A DNA stretch of 64,000 nucleotides. It comes from Pseudomonas aylmerensis (GTDB taxonomy: Bacteria > Pseudomonadota > Gammaproteobacteria > Pseudomonadales > Pseudomonadaceae). The notes beneath the pieces are model-generated. The model did no database searches. It saw nothing but the letters and a program-made list of their open reading frames with translations, and was not told the origin of the DNA. Of the stretch, positions 36,665-44,967 are shown in pieces (position 1 is the stretch's first letter; every line of letters begins with the position of its first letter). The position numbers and the translations under genes were made by a program. The DNA lies in NCBI RefSeq assembly GCF_001702265.1, contig NZ_MAUE01000012.1:442172-506171 (forward strand). The letters are read 5' to 3'.

Positions 36665-37723
36665 ATGTCTACTCCGCTGCCGCCCCGGGGTCGGGGCACG
36701 GCCACCAACCTGCACAACCGCTTTGCGCCGACCGTCAGCGTGGTCGAGGACGACGGCTGGTTCCAGGAAGTGCCGCCGACCCAGGGCACTGAAGTGCGCA
36801 TCGAAACGGCCAAGAGCATCATCACCCGCAACAACTCGCCGGATCTGCCGTTCGATCGCTCCATCAACCCGTATCGGGGCTGCGAGCATGGTTGTATCTA
36901 CTGCTATGCGCGGCCCAGCCATGCTTACTGGGATATGTCGCCAGGGCTGGATTTCGAAACCAGACTGATCGCCAAGACCAATGCCGCCGACGTGCTGGAA
37001 CAGCAGCTGTCGAAGCCGGGCTACGTGTGTGCGCCGATCAACCTGGGCTCCAATACCGACCCGTACCAGCCCATCGAGCGCGAGTACAGGATCACCCGGC
37101 AAACCCTCGAAGTGTTGCTGCGTTATCGGCACCCGGTGACCATCATCACCAAGGGTTCGTTGATCCTGCGGGATCTCGACCTGCTCACCGAACTGGCCCG
37201 GCAGCGCCTGGTCGCCGTGATGATCAGCCTCACCAGCCTGGACGACGAGCTCAAGCGCATCCTGGAGCCGCGTACGGCGGCGCCCAAGGCGCGGTTGCGA
37301 GCGATTCGGGTGATGCGCGAGGCGGGAATCCCGGTCGGCGTGCTGTGTTCGCCGATGATCCCGATGATCAACGACAGCGAGTTGGAAAGCCTGCTCACCG
37401 AAGCCCACGCCGCGGGGGCCCAGAGTGCGGCCTACATGATGTTGCGCCTGCCGCTGGAGGTGGCGCCGTTATTTGAGGAGTGGCTGGCGGCGCATTACCC
37501 GCAGCGCGCGGCCCATGTGATGAGCCTGGTGCGCCAGGTGCGCGGCGGCGAGGTGTATGACAGCCGTTTTGGCGTGCGCATGCGCGGCGAGGGGCCGTTT
37601 GCCGATTTGCTCGCCCAGCGTTTCAGCAAGGCGATCAAGCGCCTGGGGCTTAACCGACGGGAAGGGTTTAATCTGGATTGCACCGCGTTTTGCCCACCGG
37701 GCAGGCAGATGGCATTGTTGTAA
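36665..37723 (+). CDS. PA0069-family radical SAM protein, SOS-controlled
   Basis: This 352-residue protein is in the SplB-like/Rv2578c radical SAM group. The [4Fe-4S] motif is GCEHGCIYCYA with Cys73, Cys77 and Cys80. The SAM-binding segments follow in VTIITKGSLILRDLDLL, and a C-terminal Cys (TAFCPPGRQ) recalls spore photoproduct lyase relatives. The substrate is unknown. A strong LexA box directly upstream suggests a DNA-damage role. Confidence 0.93.
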   Translation: MSTPLPPRGRGTATNLHNRFAPTVSVVEDDGWFQEVPPTQGTEVRIETAKSIITRNNSPDLPFDRSINPYRGCEHGCIYCYARPSHAYWDMSPGLDFETRLIAKTNAADVLEQQLSKPGYVCAPINLGSNTDPYQPIEREYRITRQTLEVLLRYRHPVTIITKGSLILRDLDLLTELARQRLVAVMISLTSLDDELKRILEPRTAAPKARLRAIRVMREAGIPVGVLCSPMIPMINDSELESLLTEAHAAGAQSAAYMMLRLPLEVAPLFEEWLAAHYPQRAAHVMSLVRQVRGGEVYDSRFGVRMRGEGPFADLLAQRFSKAIKRLGLNRREGFNLDCTAFCPPGRQMALL

Positions 37724-37950
37724 ACTGTAGAGGCGTATCCTGCTTTTCAGTAGGAATAGTCGCGTTTTGACATCACTGAAGCCCGCGGTCTAGAGCGGTT
37801 CATTCAGTTTGAGTTAAGTTTCGGCGGTTACCTTGTTCAGCGAGTGACTGATGAGTCGCAAGCCGGGTTTCTGGATGTTTACAACTATTCCAATGGCCCG
37901 GCGTCGAACTTGCCTGCAAGCTCCCCCTGCATTAATCAAGAGGATGAATC

Positions 37951-38682
37951 ATGAGTGACAAGGATAAACAGCCGTTGGCTGCGTCGGCTTCTGCCCCTCA
38001 GGTGGCGGAATCCGCCGATGCAGCGCTAAAGCACATCGTCGACGGCTTTTTGCATTTCCATCACGACGTCTTCCCCCAGCAGGAAGAACTCTTCAAGAAA
38101 CTCGCCACGGCCCAGAGCCCACGGGCGATGTTCATTACCTGCGCCGACTCGCGCATCGTGCCGGAGCTGATTACCCAAAGCTCGCCTGGCGACCTGTTCG
38201 TGACGCGTAACGTCGGCAACGTAGTGCCGCCCTACGGTCAGATGAACGGGGGTGTTTCCACCGCCATCGAGTACGCCGTGCTCGCCCTGGGCGTGCAGCA
38301 CATCATTGTGTGCGGGCACTCCGATTGCGGCGCCATGCGCGCGGTACTCAACCCTGAGAGCCTCGAGAAGATGCCCACGGTCAAGGCCTGGCTGCGGCAT
38401 GCCGAGGTCGCCAAGACCATGGTCCACGACAACTGCGACTGCGCCAATGAAGGCGAGAGCATGAAGGTGCTGACCGAAGAAAACGTCATCGCCCAGTTGC
38501 AGCATTTGCGCACCCACCCTTCCGTGGCATCGCGCATGGCCAATGGTCACCTGTTCATCCACGGTTGGATCTACAACATCGAGACCAGCGAAATCCGGGC
38601 TTACGACGCGGATCAATCGACGTTCCGACCGTTGGGCGGCGAAGGCCCGATTCCTTCCGCGACGCCTAAAGCGCGCTTCTAA
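37951..38682 (+). CDS. Beta-class carbonic anhydrase
   Basis: This 243-residue zinc enzyme interconverts CO2 and bicarbonate. Zinc ligands and the gate pair are visible: CADSR (Cys64, Asp66, Arg68) and HSDCGA (His123, Cys126). A variable N-terminal extension of about 30 residues (Ala/Ser-rich) is present. The ribosome site is GAGG. The region upstream (37724-37950) carries TTGACA (37767) as a possible -35. A SulP transporter follows 85 bp later in the same direction. Confidence 0.95.
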   Translation: MSDKDKQPLAASASAPQVAESADAALKHIVDGFLHFHHDVFPQQEELFKKLATAQSPRAMFITCADSRIVPELITQSSPGDLFVTRNVGNVVPPYGQMNGGVSTAIEYAVLALGVQHIIVCGHSDCGAMRAVLNPESLEKMPTVKAWLRHAEVAKTMVHDNCDCANEGESMKVLTEENVIAQLQHLRTHPSVASRMANGHLFIHGWIYNIETSEIRAYDADQSTFRPLGGEGPIPSATPKARF

Positions 38683-38767
38683 CACACTTCCCTGCCGGGT
38701 AAAGCGGTGGCTGCCATGGACGCAGCCAGGCTTTGCCGCGCCCGGCGAATGCCTCGGGAGAGTCATC

Positions 38768-40315
38768 ATGCGTGCTGCTCAATTGAAAGCTGTACTGCCA
38801 CGGGAGCTGCTTGCGTCCGTGGTTGTGTTTCTGGTCGCCCTGCCGTTGTGCATGGGCATTGCGATTGCTTCGGGCATGCCGCCGGCCAAGGGCCTGATCA
38901 CCGGGATCATCGGTGGCCTGGTGGTGGGTTGGCTGGCAGGTTCGCCGCTGCAGGTCAGCGGCCCGGCGGCGGGCCTGGCGGTATTGGTGTTCGAACTGGT
39001 GCGCCAGCACGGCATGCTGATGCTCGGGCCGATCCTGTTACTGGCCGGCTTCCTGCAATTAGTGGCTGGGCGGCTGCGCCTGGGCTGCTGGTTTCGTGTC
39101 ACGGCGCCGGCGGTGGTGTACGGGATGCTGGCGGGGATCGGGGTACTGATTGTGCTGTCGCAGGTGCATGTGATGCTCGACGGTGCCCCCAAGCCATCGG
39201 GGCTGGATAACCTGGCCGGCTTCCCGGCTGCGCTGGTCGAGGCCATTCCGACTGTTGGCGGAGGCCTGGGTTGGCAGGCTGGTTTGCTGGGGCTTTCGAC
39301 GATGCTGGTGATGTACCTGTGGGACAAGTTCCGCCCGCAAACCCTGCGCTTTGTACCAGGCGCCCTGTTGGGCGTAGGCCTGGCAACGGGGGCCAGCTTG
39401 TTGCTGGCGTTACAGGTCAAGCGTGTGGAGGTCCCGGAAAACCTCGCCGATGCCATCGACTGGCTGCGTCCCAGCGACCTGCTGAACCTGGCCGATCCAC
39501 AACTGTTGATCGCCGCGTTCGCCGTGGCGTTTATCGCCAGCGCCGAAACCTTGCTGTCTGCGGCGGCGGTCGACCGCATGCACAGTGGTCAGCGTTCTGA
39601 TTTTGACAAGGAATTGTCCGCTCAAGGTGTAGGCAACATGCTCTGTGGCCTGGTCGGCGCCCTGCCGATGACCGGTGTGATCGTGCGCAGTTCGGCCAAC
39701 GTACAGGCGGGCGCCACCACGCGCTTGTCGGCGATGTTCCACGGGCTGTGGCTGCTTGCGTTCGTGCTGTTGCTCTCGAGTGTGCTGCAAAGCATTCCGG
39801 TGGCGAGCCTTGCGGGTGTGCTCGTGTACACCGGCATCAAGCTGGTCGACGTCAAGGCGTTCCGGGCGTTGGGACGCTATGGGCGGATGCCGATGTTCAC
39901 CTATGCGGCGACGGCGCTGGCGATCATCTTTACCGACCTGCTGACCGGCGTACTGGTGGGTTTCGGGCTGACGCTGGTGAAGCTGGCCTTGAAGGCGTCG
40001 CGCTTGAAAGTCAGCCTGGTCGACCTGCCTCAGGCAGGTGAAATGGAGTTGCGCCTGACCGGTGCGGCGACCTTCCTGAAAGTGCCGATGCTGACCCAGG
40101 TGCTGTCGACGGTACCTGCGGGAACCACGGTGCATGTGCCGCTGAGTAACTTGAGTTACATCGACCATTCCTGCCTGGAGCTGCTGGAAGAATGGGGCCG
40201 GGCGAATGCCGCCAAGGGCTCGACGCTGGTGATCGAGGCCCGTGGGTTGAAGCGCAGGCTGGAAGGCCGGGTGCGTACGACGGTGGGAATCGGTTCGGCG
40301 CCTTCTGCTGGCTGA
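38768..40315 (+). CDS. SulP-family transporter, likely bicarbonate (paired with carbonic anhydrase)
   Basis: This 515-residue membrane protein has about 10-12 segments, starting with VVVFLVALPLCMGIAIASGMPPAKGL. It has a short C-terminal STAS domain (about 425-505, VPLSNLSYIDHSCLELLEEW). Start ATG 38768 lies after CTCGGGAG. Pairing with a carbonic anhydrase suggests bicarbonate or CO2 handling, as in the BicA branch of SulP. It also precedes the cox cluster, as in other Pseudomonas. Substrate is inferred. Confidence 0.9.
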   Translation: MRAAQLKAVLPRELLASVVVFLVALPLCMGIAIASGMPPAKGLITGIIGGLVVGWLAGSPLQVSGPAAGLAVLVFELVRQHGMLMLGPILLLAGFLQLVAGRLRLGCWFRVTAPAVVYGMLAGIGVLIVLSQVHVMLDGAPKPSGLDNLAGFPAALVEAIPTVGGGLGWQAGLLGLSTMLVMYLWDKFRPQTLRFVPGALLGVGLATGASLLLALQVKRVEVPENLADAIDWLRPSDLLNLADPQLLIAAFAVAFIASAETLLSAAAVDRMHSGQRSDFDKELSAQGVGNMLCGLVGALPMTGVIVRSSANVQAGATTRLSAMFHGLWLLAFVLLLSSVLQSIPVASLAGVLVYTGIKLVDVKAFRALGRYGRMPMFTYAATALAIIFTDLLTGVLVGFGLTLVKLALKASRLKVSLVDLPQAGEMELRLTGAATFLKVPMLTQVLSTVPAGTTVHVPLSNLSYIDHSCLELLEEWGRANAAKGSTLVIEARGLKRRLEGRVRTTVGIGSAPSAG

Positions 40316-40333
40316 CGAAACCGGATCAAAAAA

Positions 40334-40420
40334 GTGGCAGCGGGCTTGCTCGCGAAGGCGGCGGATCAGTCAAATATTCAGTGACTGGCACGCCGCATTC
40401 GCAAGCAAGCCCGCTGCCAC
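40334..40420. repeat. REPIN between SulP and the convergent coxB-adjacent gene
   Basis: GTGGCAGCGGGCTTGCTCGCGAA pairs with TTCGCAAGCAAGCCCGCTGCCAC. The end sequence (GTGGCAGC) differs from the GTGGGAGC majority, so it belongs to a distinct sub-family. Confidence 0.8.
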
Positions 40421-40445
40421 ATTTGTTCTGCGTCAGGCTAAAGCG

Positions 40446-41093
40446 TTACGCCGGCTGTTCCAGCGCCAACTCAACCCCCAACTGGCGCGACAGGCACGGC
40501 CAGCGCTTCCACGCAGCTTCTGTGTTGGGGCTCTTGAGGGTTTCGCGATAGGCCTCGACTGACTCCAGCGCAAAGCTCTCCTCGTTGAGCATTTCATCTA
40601 CTGCCAGGTGCACGGCCTCATCCAGCTGGTTGGCGAATTCTTCGCCGATCAGCTGGTGGGCAATCAGGTTGGCTACGGTAGTGTCGGCCGGAATCAACGG
40701 CTGGCCGAAATGCTTGATATACAGATCGTTGACTTCTTCCACCAGGCGATGGGCCAGGTAGGCCTCGTCGAGCAAGCCGTCCAGGCCTTCGTGACCGGCC
40801 AGGATCGCCGGCGGTTGCAGGAAGAAATGCTCGGCGATTTTCAGCACCGGCTTGATCTGGCTTTCGATACCGGCTTCGCGGGCCACGTCGTTGGCGGCTT
40901 CCAGCAGGTCCGGGACGAGCTCAATGTAGGCGGTGACAAAGCGGGTCATGACAATCTTGCGATCACCGTCAGCCAGGGAAATGGCCGAATGCAGGTGCGG
41001 CAATTGTTTTTCCAGTTGCTGGGCAAGCTGGCCAGTGCTGGCTTCGTGTTGATGGGCACGGGAAATCTGCTCGCGCAATGCGGCGGTGTTCAT
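40446..41093 (-). CDS. Uncharacterised acidic cytoplasmic protein beside coxB (PA0104-like)
   Basis: This 215-residue protein has no signal peptide and no membrane segment. It is rich in Glu/Ala/Leu and looks all-helical. Features are HQHEASTGQLAQQLEKQLPHLH, a repeated LIAHQLIGEEFANQLDEAVHLAVDEML region, and NDVAREAGIESQIKPVLKIAEHF. It lies divergent from the cox operon. I recall an unnamed counterpart at this position in P. aeruginosa (PA0104). I do not recognise a function. Start ATG 41093 was chosen over an upstream, longer reading frame. Confidence 0.85.
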   Translation of the reverse strand: MNTAALREQISRAHQHEASTGQLAQQLEKQLPHLHSAISLADGDRKIVMTRFVTAYIELVPDLLEAANDVAREAGIESQIKPVLKIAEHFFLQPPAILAGHEGLDGLLDEAYLAHRLVEEVNDLYIKHFGQPLIPADTTVANLIAHQLIGEEFANQLDEAVHLAVDEMLNEESFALESVEAYRETLKSPNTEAAWKRWPCLSRQLGVELALEQPA

Positions 41094-41460
41094 GAAAGCT
41101 CCAGTGAAACAGGCGTAGGAAAAGGGAGAGGATAAGGTAGCTCGTTTATACGAGCGCCTAAGACGCATTTGTCATAATTATTTCATGGTTATGCGCGTGC
41201 GTTATATCGAATTGCCATCGTTCGTCGGATAAACGATTCCGCCCCCGGTTTTATTGGCTTCGACCGGTCATTTTTGCTCATTTGCCCCTACACATTGCGG
41301 GGTTGCAGAGCCTGTCTATACTCGGATTTGTACGCGATTAGCTGATGACGCCAGACTGCATGAGCAGGCAAGGCTAAGCGGTTGTAAGCAGTATGGAAGC
41401 CGCTCCCTTCGACGCAGGTGCAAACCGGCGGGATAACAAGAACGATAAGGGGAACCCGCA
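41094..41460. other. Divergent intergenic region upstream of the cox operon
   Basis: These 367 bp hold no credible gene (one 60-codon frame at 41254-41436 lacks family or start support). They are relatively AT-rich at 41160-41290. A sigma-S-type -10 is annotated separately. A leader of about 130 nt separates it from coxB, whose ribosome site is AAGGGG. Confidence 0.6.
41295..41322 (+). promoter_or_regulatory. Sigma-S-like promoter upstream of coxB
   Basis: CTATACT (41316-41322) is the sigma-S extended -10 consensus. TTGCGG (41295-41300) lies at 16-bp spacing, a weak -35 as tolerated by RpoS. The aa3 oxidase of P. aeruginosa is reported to be RpoS-dependent and starvation induced, which agrees. 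Confidence 0.55.
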
Positions 41461-42588
41461 ATGATGCGACATCCACACGTTTGGATGGGCCTCCTGTTGT
41501 GGTCGGTATTCGGCCAGGCGCACGCCGCCTGGACAACGAATATGGCGCCAGGGGCGACTGAAGTCAGTCACGCTGTGTTTGACCTGCACATGACCATTTT
41601 CTGGATCTGTGTGGTGATCGGCATTGTTGTGTTTGGCGCGATGTTCTGGTCGATGATCGTTCACCGCCGGTCCACGGGCCAGGTCGCGGCCAAATTCCAC
41701 GAGAGCACCACCGTGGAAATTCTCTGGACTGTGGTGCCCTTGCTGATTCTGATCGCGATGGCCATCCCGGCGACCAAGACCCTGATCAATATCTACGACA
41801 GCAGTGAATCGGACATCGATATCCAGGTCACCGGCTATCAGTGGAAGTGGCATTACAAATACCTGGGCCAGGACGTGGAGTTCTTCAGCAACCTGGCCAC
41901 GCCCGCCGAGCAGATCCATAACCAGGCGGTCAAGGGCGAGCATTACCTGTTGGAGGTCGACCAGCCACTGGTGCTGCCGGTGGGCGCCAAGGTGCGTTTC
42001 CTGGTGACCGCCGCCGACGTGATCCACTCCTGGTGGGTGCCGGCCTTTGCGGTCAAGCGTGACGCCATCCCCGGTTTCGTCAACGAGGCCTGGACCCGTA
42101 TCGAGAAGCCCGGCATCTACCGCGGCCAGTGCGCCGAGTTGTGCGGCAAGGATCACGGCTTCATGCCCATCGTGGTCGAGGTCAAGTCCAAGGCGGACTA
42201 CGACACCTGGCTCGGCGAGCGCAAGGAAGAGGCGGCCAAGCTCAAGGAACTGACCTCCAAGGAGTGGACGCTGGAAGAGCTGGTGGCGCGCGGCGACAAG
42301 GTCTACCACACCACCTGCGTGGCCTGTCACCAGGCCGAAGGCCAGGGCCTGCCACCGATGTTCCCGGCGCTCAAGGGCTCGCCGATTGCCATCGGGCCCA
42401 AGGAAGATCACCTGCACCGCGTTTACTTCGGCAAGCCCGGCACCGCCATGGCGGCGTTCGGCAAGCAGCTCTCGGAAGTGGATATCGCCGCGGTGGTGAC
42501 CTACGAGCGCAATGCCTGGGGCAATAACAAAGGCGACATGGTCACGCCTAAAGATGTGCTGGCCATCAAGCAGGCGGAAAGCAAATGA
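41461..42588 (+). CDS. coxB: Cytochrome c oxidase subunit II with cytochrome c domain (caa3 type)
   Basis: This 375-residue subunit has a signal-like N-terminus, two transmembrane helices (about 35-60, 80-105) and a periplasmic CuA domain with Cys224, Cys228 and His232 in CAELCGKDHGFM. It carries a fused C-terminal cytochrome c domain with heme site CVACH (Cys286, Cys289, His290). The fused heme domain makes the enzyme caa3-like, accepting electrons from cytochrome c. It is the first gene of the cox operon. Confidence 0.97.
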   Translation: MMRHPHVWMGLLLWSVFGQAHAAWTTNMAPGATEVSHAVFDLHMTIFWICVVIGIVVFGAMFWSMIVHRRSTGQVAAKFHESTTVEILWTVVPLLILIAMAIPATKTLINIYDSSESDIDIQVTGYQWKWHYKYLGQDVEFFSNLATPAEQIHNQAVKGEHYLLEVDQPLVLPVGAKVRFLVTAADVIHSWWVPAFAVKRDAIPGFVNEAWTRIEKPGIYRGQCAELCGKDHGFMPIVVEVKSKADYDTWLGERKEEAAKLKELTSKEWTLEELVARGDKVYHTTCVACHQAEGQGLPPMFPALKGSPIAIGPKEDHLHRVYFGKPGTAMAAFGKQLSEVDIAAVVTYERNAWGNNKGDMVTPKDVLAIKQAESK

Positions 42589-42646
42589 CCTCCTTCATTG
42601 CGTATGCCCCTAACCGCCCCGCCCACTCGCTTGCAGGAGAACGGCC

Positions 42647-44236
42647 ATGAGCACTGTGATCGATGACCATGGCCACGCCAGTGACCATGCCCACGGCCCC
42701 GCCAAGGGTTTGATGCGCTGGGTGCTGACCACCAACCACAAGGACATCGGCACGATGTACCTGTGGTTCGCCTTCACCATGTTCCTGCTCGGCGGTTCGT
42801 TCGCCATGGTGATCCGCGCCGAGTTGTTCCAGCCCGGCCTGCAGATTGTCGAGCCGGCGTTCTTCAACCAGATGACCACCATGCACGGCCTGATCATGGT
42901 GTTCGGCGCGGTGATGCCAGCGTTCGTCGGCCTGGCCAACTGGATGATTCCGCTGATGATCGGCGCGCCGGACATGGCCCTGCCGCGCATGAACAACTTC
43001 AGTTTCTGGCTGTTGCCGGCGGCGTTCCTGTTGCTCGTGTCGACCCTGTTCACTCCGGGTGGCGGGCCGAACTTCGGCTGGACCTTCTACGCGCCCCTCT
43101 CCACCACCTACGCGCCGGAAAGCGTGACCTTCTTCATCTTCGCGATTCACCTGATGGGTATCAGTTCGATCATGGGCGCGATCAACGTGGTCGCCACCAT
43201 TCTCAACCTGCGCGCCCCCGGCATGACCCTGATGAAAATGCCGTTGTTCGTCTGGACGTGGCTGATCACTGCCTTCCTGCTGATCGCGGTGATGCCGGTG
43301 CTGGCCGGTTGCGTGACCATGATGCTGATGGACATCCACTTCGGCACCAGCTTCTTCAGTGCTGCCGGCGGTGGCGACCCCGTGCTGTTCCAGCATGTGT
43401 TCTGGTTCTTCGGCCACCCCGAGGTGTACATCATGATCCTGCCGGCCTTTGGTGCCGTCAGCTCGATCATCCCAACGTTCTCGCGCAAGCCGCTGTTCGG
43501 CTATACGTCGATGGTGTACGCCACGGCGAGCATCGCGTTCCTGTCGTTCATCGTGTGGGCGCACCACATGTTCGTGGTCGGCATTCCGCTGGTGGGCGAG
43601 TTGTTCTTCATGTACGCCACGCTGCTGATTGCGGTGCCGACGGGGGTGAAGGTATTCAACTGGGTCAGCACCATGTGGCAAGGCTCGCTGACCTTCGAGA
43701 CACCGATGCTGTTTGCCGTGGCCTTCGTGATCCTGTTCACCATCGGCGGCTTTTCCGGGCTGATGCTGGCGATTGCCCCGGCGGACTTCCAATACCACGA
43801 CACCTATTTCGTGGTGGCGCACTTCCATTACGTGCTGGTGCCCGGTGCGATCTTCGGCATCTTCGCCTCGGCCTACTACTGGCTGCCGAAATGGACCGGC
43901 CACATGTACGACGAAACCCTCGGCAAGCTGCACTTCTGGCTGTCCTTCATCGGCATGAACATGGCGTTTTTCCCGATGCACTTCGTCGGGCTGGCTGGCA
44001 TGCCGCGCCGTGTGCCGGACTACAACCTGCAGTTCGCCGACTTCAACATGGTCTCCTCGATCGGCGCCTTCATGTTTGGCGCCACGCAGATCTTCTTCCT
44101 GTTCATCGTGATCAAGTGCATCCGTGGCGGCCCGCCCGCGCCGGCCAAGCCCTGGGATGGCGCGGAAGGCCTGGAGTGGAGCATCCCCTCGCCAGCGCCC
44201 TACCACACCTTCACGACGCCACCGGAGGTCAAGTGA
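42647..44236 (+). CDS. coxA: Cytochrome c oxidase subunit I
   Basis: This 529-residue 12-helix catalytic subunit carries heme a and the heme a3-CuB centre. Visible motifs include MHGLIMVFG (heme a His), WFFGHPEVYIMILP (CuB His and cross-linked Tyr), WAHHMFVVG (CuB His pair) and VAHFHYVLVPG (heme a/a3 His pair). The HPEVY and KxxP segments fit an A-type proton-pumping oxidase. An N-terminal His-rich cytoplasmic start (DDHGHASDHAHG) precedes helix 1. Confidence 0.98.
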   Translation: MSTVIDDHGHASDHAHGPAKGLMRWVLTTNHKDIGTMYLWFAFTMFLLGGSFAMVIRAELFQPGLQIVEPAFFNQMTTMHGLIMVFGAVMPAFVGLANWMIPLMIGAPDMALPRMNNFSFWLLPAAFLLLVSTLFTPGGGPNFGWTFYAPLSTTYAPESVTFFIFAIHLMGISSIMGAINVVATILNLRAPGMTLMKMPLFVWTWLITAFLLIAVMPVLAGCVTMMLMDIHFGTSFFSAAGGGDPVLFQHVFWFFGHPEVYIMILPAFGAVSSIIPTFSRKPLFGYTSMVYATASIAFLSFIVWAHHMFVVGIPLVGELFFMYATLLIAVPTGVKVFNWVSTMWQGSLTFETPMLFAVAFVILFTIGGFSGLMLAIAPADFQYHDTYFVVAHFHYVLVPGAIFGIFASAYYWLPKWTGHMYDETLGKLHFWLSFIGMNMAFFPMHFVGLAGMPRRVPDYNLQFADFNMVSSIGAFMFGATQIFFLFIVIKCIRGGPPAPAKPWDGAEGLEWSIPSPAPYHTFTTPPEVK

Positions 44237-44264
44237 ACAGCTTGGCGCAGGCTGCCAGGGTCTC

Positions 44265-44356
44265 CTGTGGGAGCTGGCTTGCCTGCGATGAGGGCCTGAC
44301 AGTTGATGGATTGGGTGACTGGCACACCGCTATCGCAGGTAATCCAGCTCCCACAG
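44265..44356. repeat. REPIN inside the cox operon between coxA and ctaG
   Basis: CTGTGGGAGCTGGCTTGCCT pairs with AGGTAATCCAGCTCCCACAG. It lies in the 144-bp gap of an operon whose other gaps are under 60 bp. It ends 24 nt before the ctaG start, so it could affect translation or mRNA stability of the assembly factor. Confidence 0.85.
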
Positions 44357-44380
44357 AGAGTCAAACGCAGGGTGATCGTC

Positions 44381-44932
44381 ATGTTTGAGTCGATCCCCAC
44401 CAAGCGCCTGGTCACCCGCCTGCTGATCCTGGTGGTGGCGATGTTCGGCTTCGGCTTTGCGCTGGTGCCGGTCTACGACGTGATGTGCAAGGCATTCGGT
44501 ATCAACGGCAAGACCGCCGGGCAGTACGAGGGCGAGCAGGTCGTCGACGCCACGCGGCAGGTGCGGGTGCAGTTCCTGTCGACCAATGCCATCGACATGG
44601 TCTGGGAATTTCATTCCAAGGCCGATGAGGTGGTGGTCAATCCGGGGGCCGTCACCGAAATGCTGTTCGTCGCCTACAACCCTACCGACAAAGCCATGAC
44701 CGCCCAGGCTGTACCGAGCATTTCCCCGGCCGAAGCGGCGATGTACTTCCACAAGACCGAATGCTTTTGCTTCACCCAGCAAGTGCTGCAGCCAGGCCAG
44801 CGCATCGAAATGCCGGTGCGTTTCATTGTCGACCGCGACATGCCCAAGGATGTGAAGCATTTGACCCTGGCGTACACGCTGTTTGATATCACTGCGCGCC
44901 AACCGCCGGTGGCTGTCCATAGCGGCGGCTAG
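44381..44932 (+). CDS. ctaG: Cytochrome c oxidase assembly protein Cox11/CtaG (CuB insertion)
   Basis: This 183-residue protein has an N-terminal membrane anchor (LVTRLLILVVAMFGFGFAL) followed by the Cox11 domain with YDVMCKAFGINGKT. Copper ligands Cys128 and Cys130 are in TECFCFTQQ. It delivers copper to CuB of subunit I. ATG 44381 is the likely start; a GTG three codons earlier (44372) cannot be excluded. Confidence 0.95.
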   Translation: MFESIPTKRLVTRLLILVVAMFGFGFALVPVYDVMCKAFGINGKTAGQYEGEQVVDATRQVRVQFLSTNAIDMVWEFHSKADEVVVNPGAVTEMLFVAYNPTDKAMTAQAVPSISPAEAAMYFHKTECFCFTQQVLQPGQRIEMPVRFIVDRDMPKDVKHLTLAYTLFDITARQPPVAVHSGG

Positions 44933-44967
44933 CTACTGTTTGCCCGCTCAATCAGGAGAGCGAATAC

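Noticed and set aside
34889..37408. 839-codon open frame on the minus strand across the cytochrome and radical SAM genes
   Set aside because: It spans two real genes and the SOS box and has shadow-type composition; no motif or start support.
40380..40405. Sigma-54-like TGGCAC element
   Set aside because: It lies within a REPIN, lacks the TTGCW half at correct spacing, and points to no gene start.
41254..41436. Possible small leader peptide upstream of coxB
   Set aside because: No ribosome site, it begins upstream of the sigma-S-type start, and its composition shows no coding signal.
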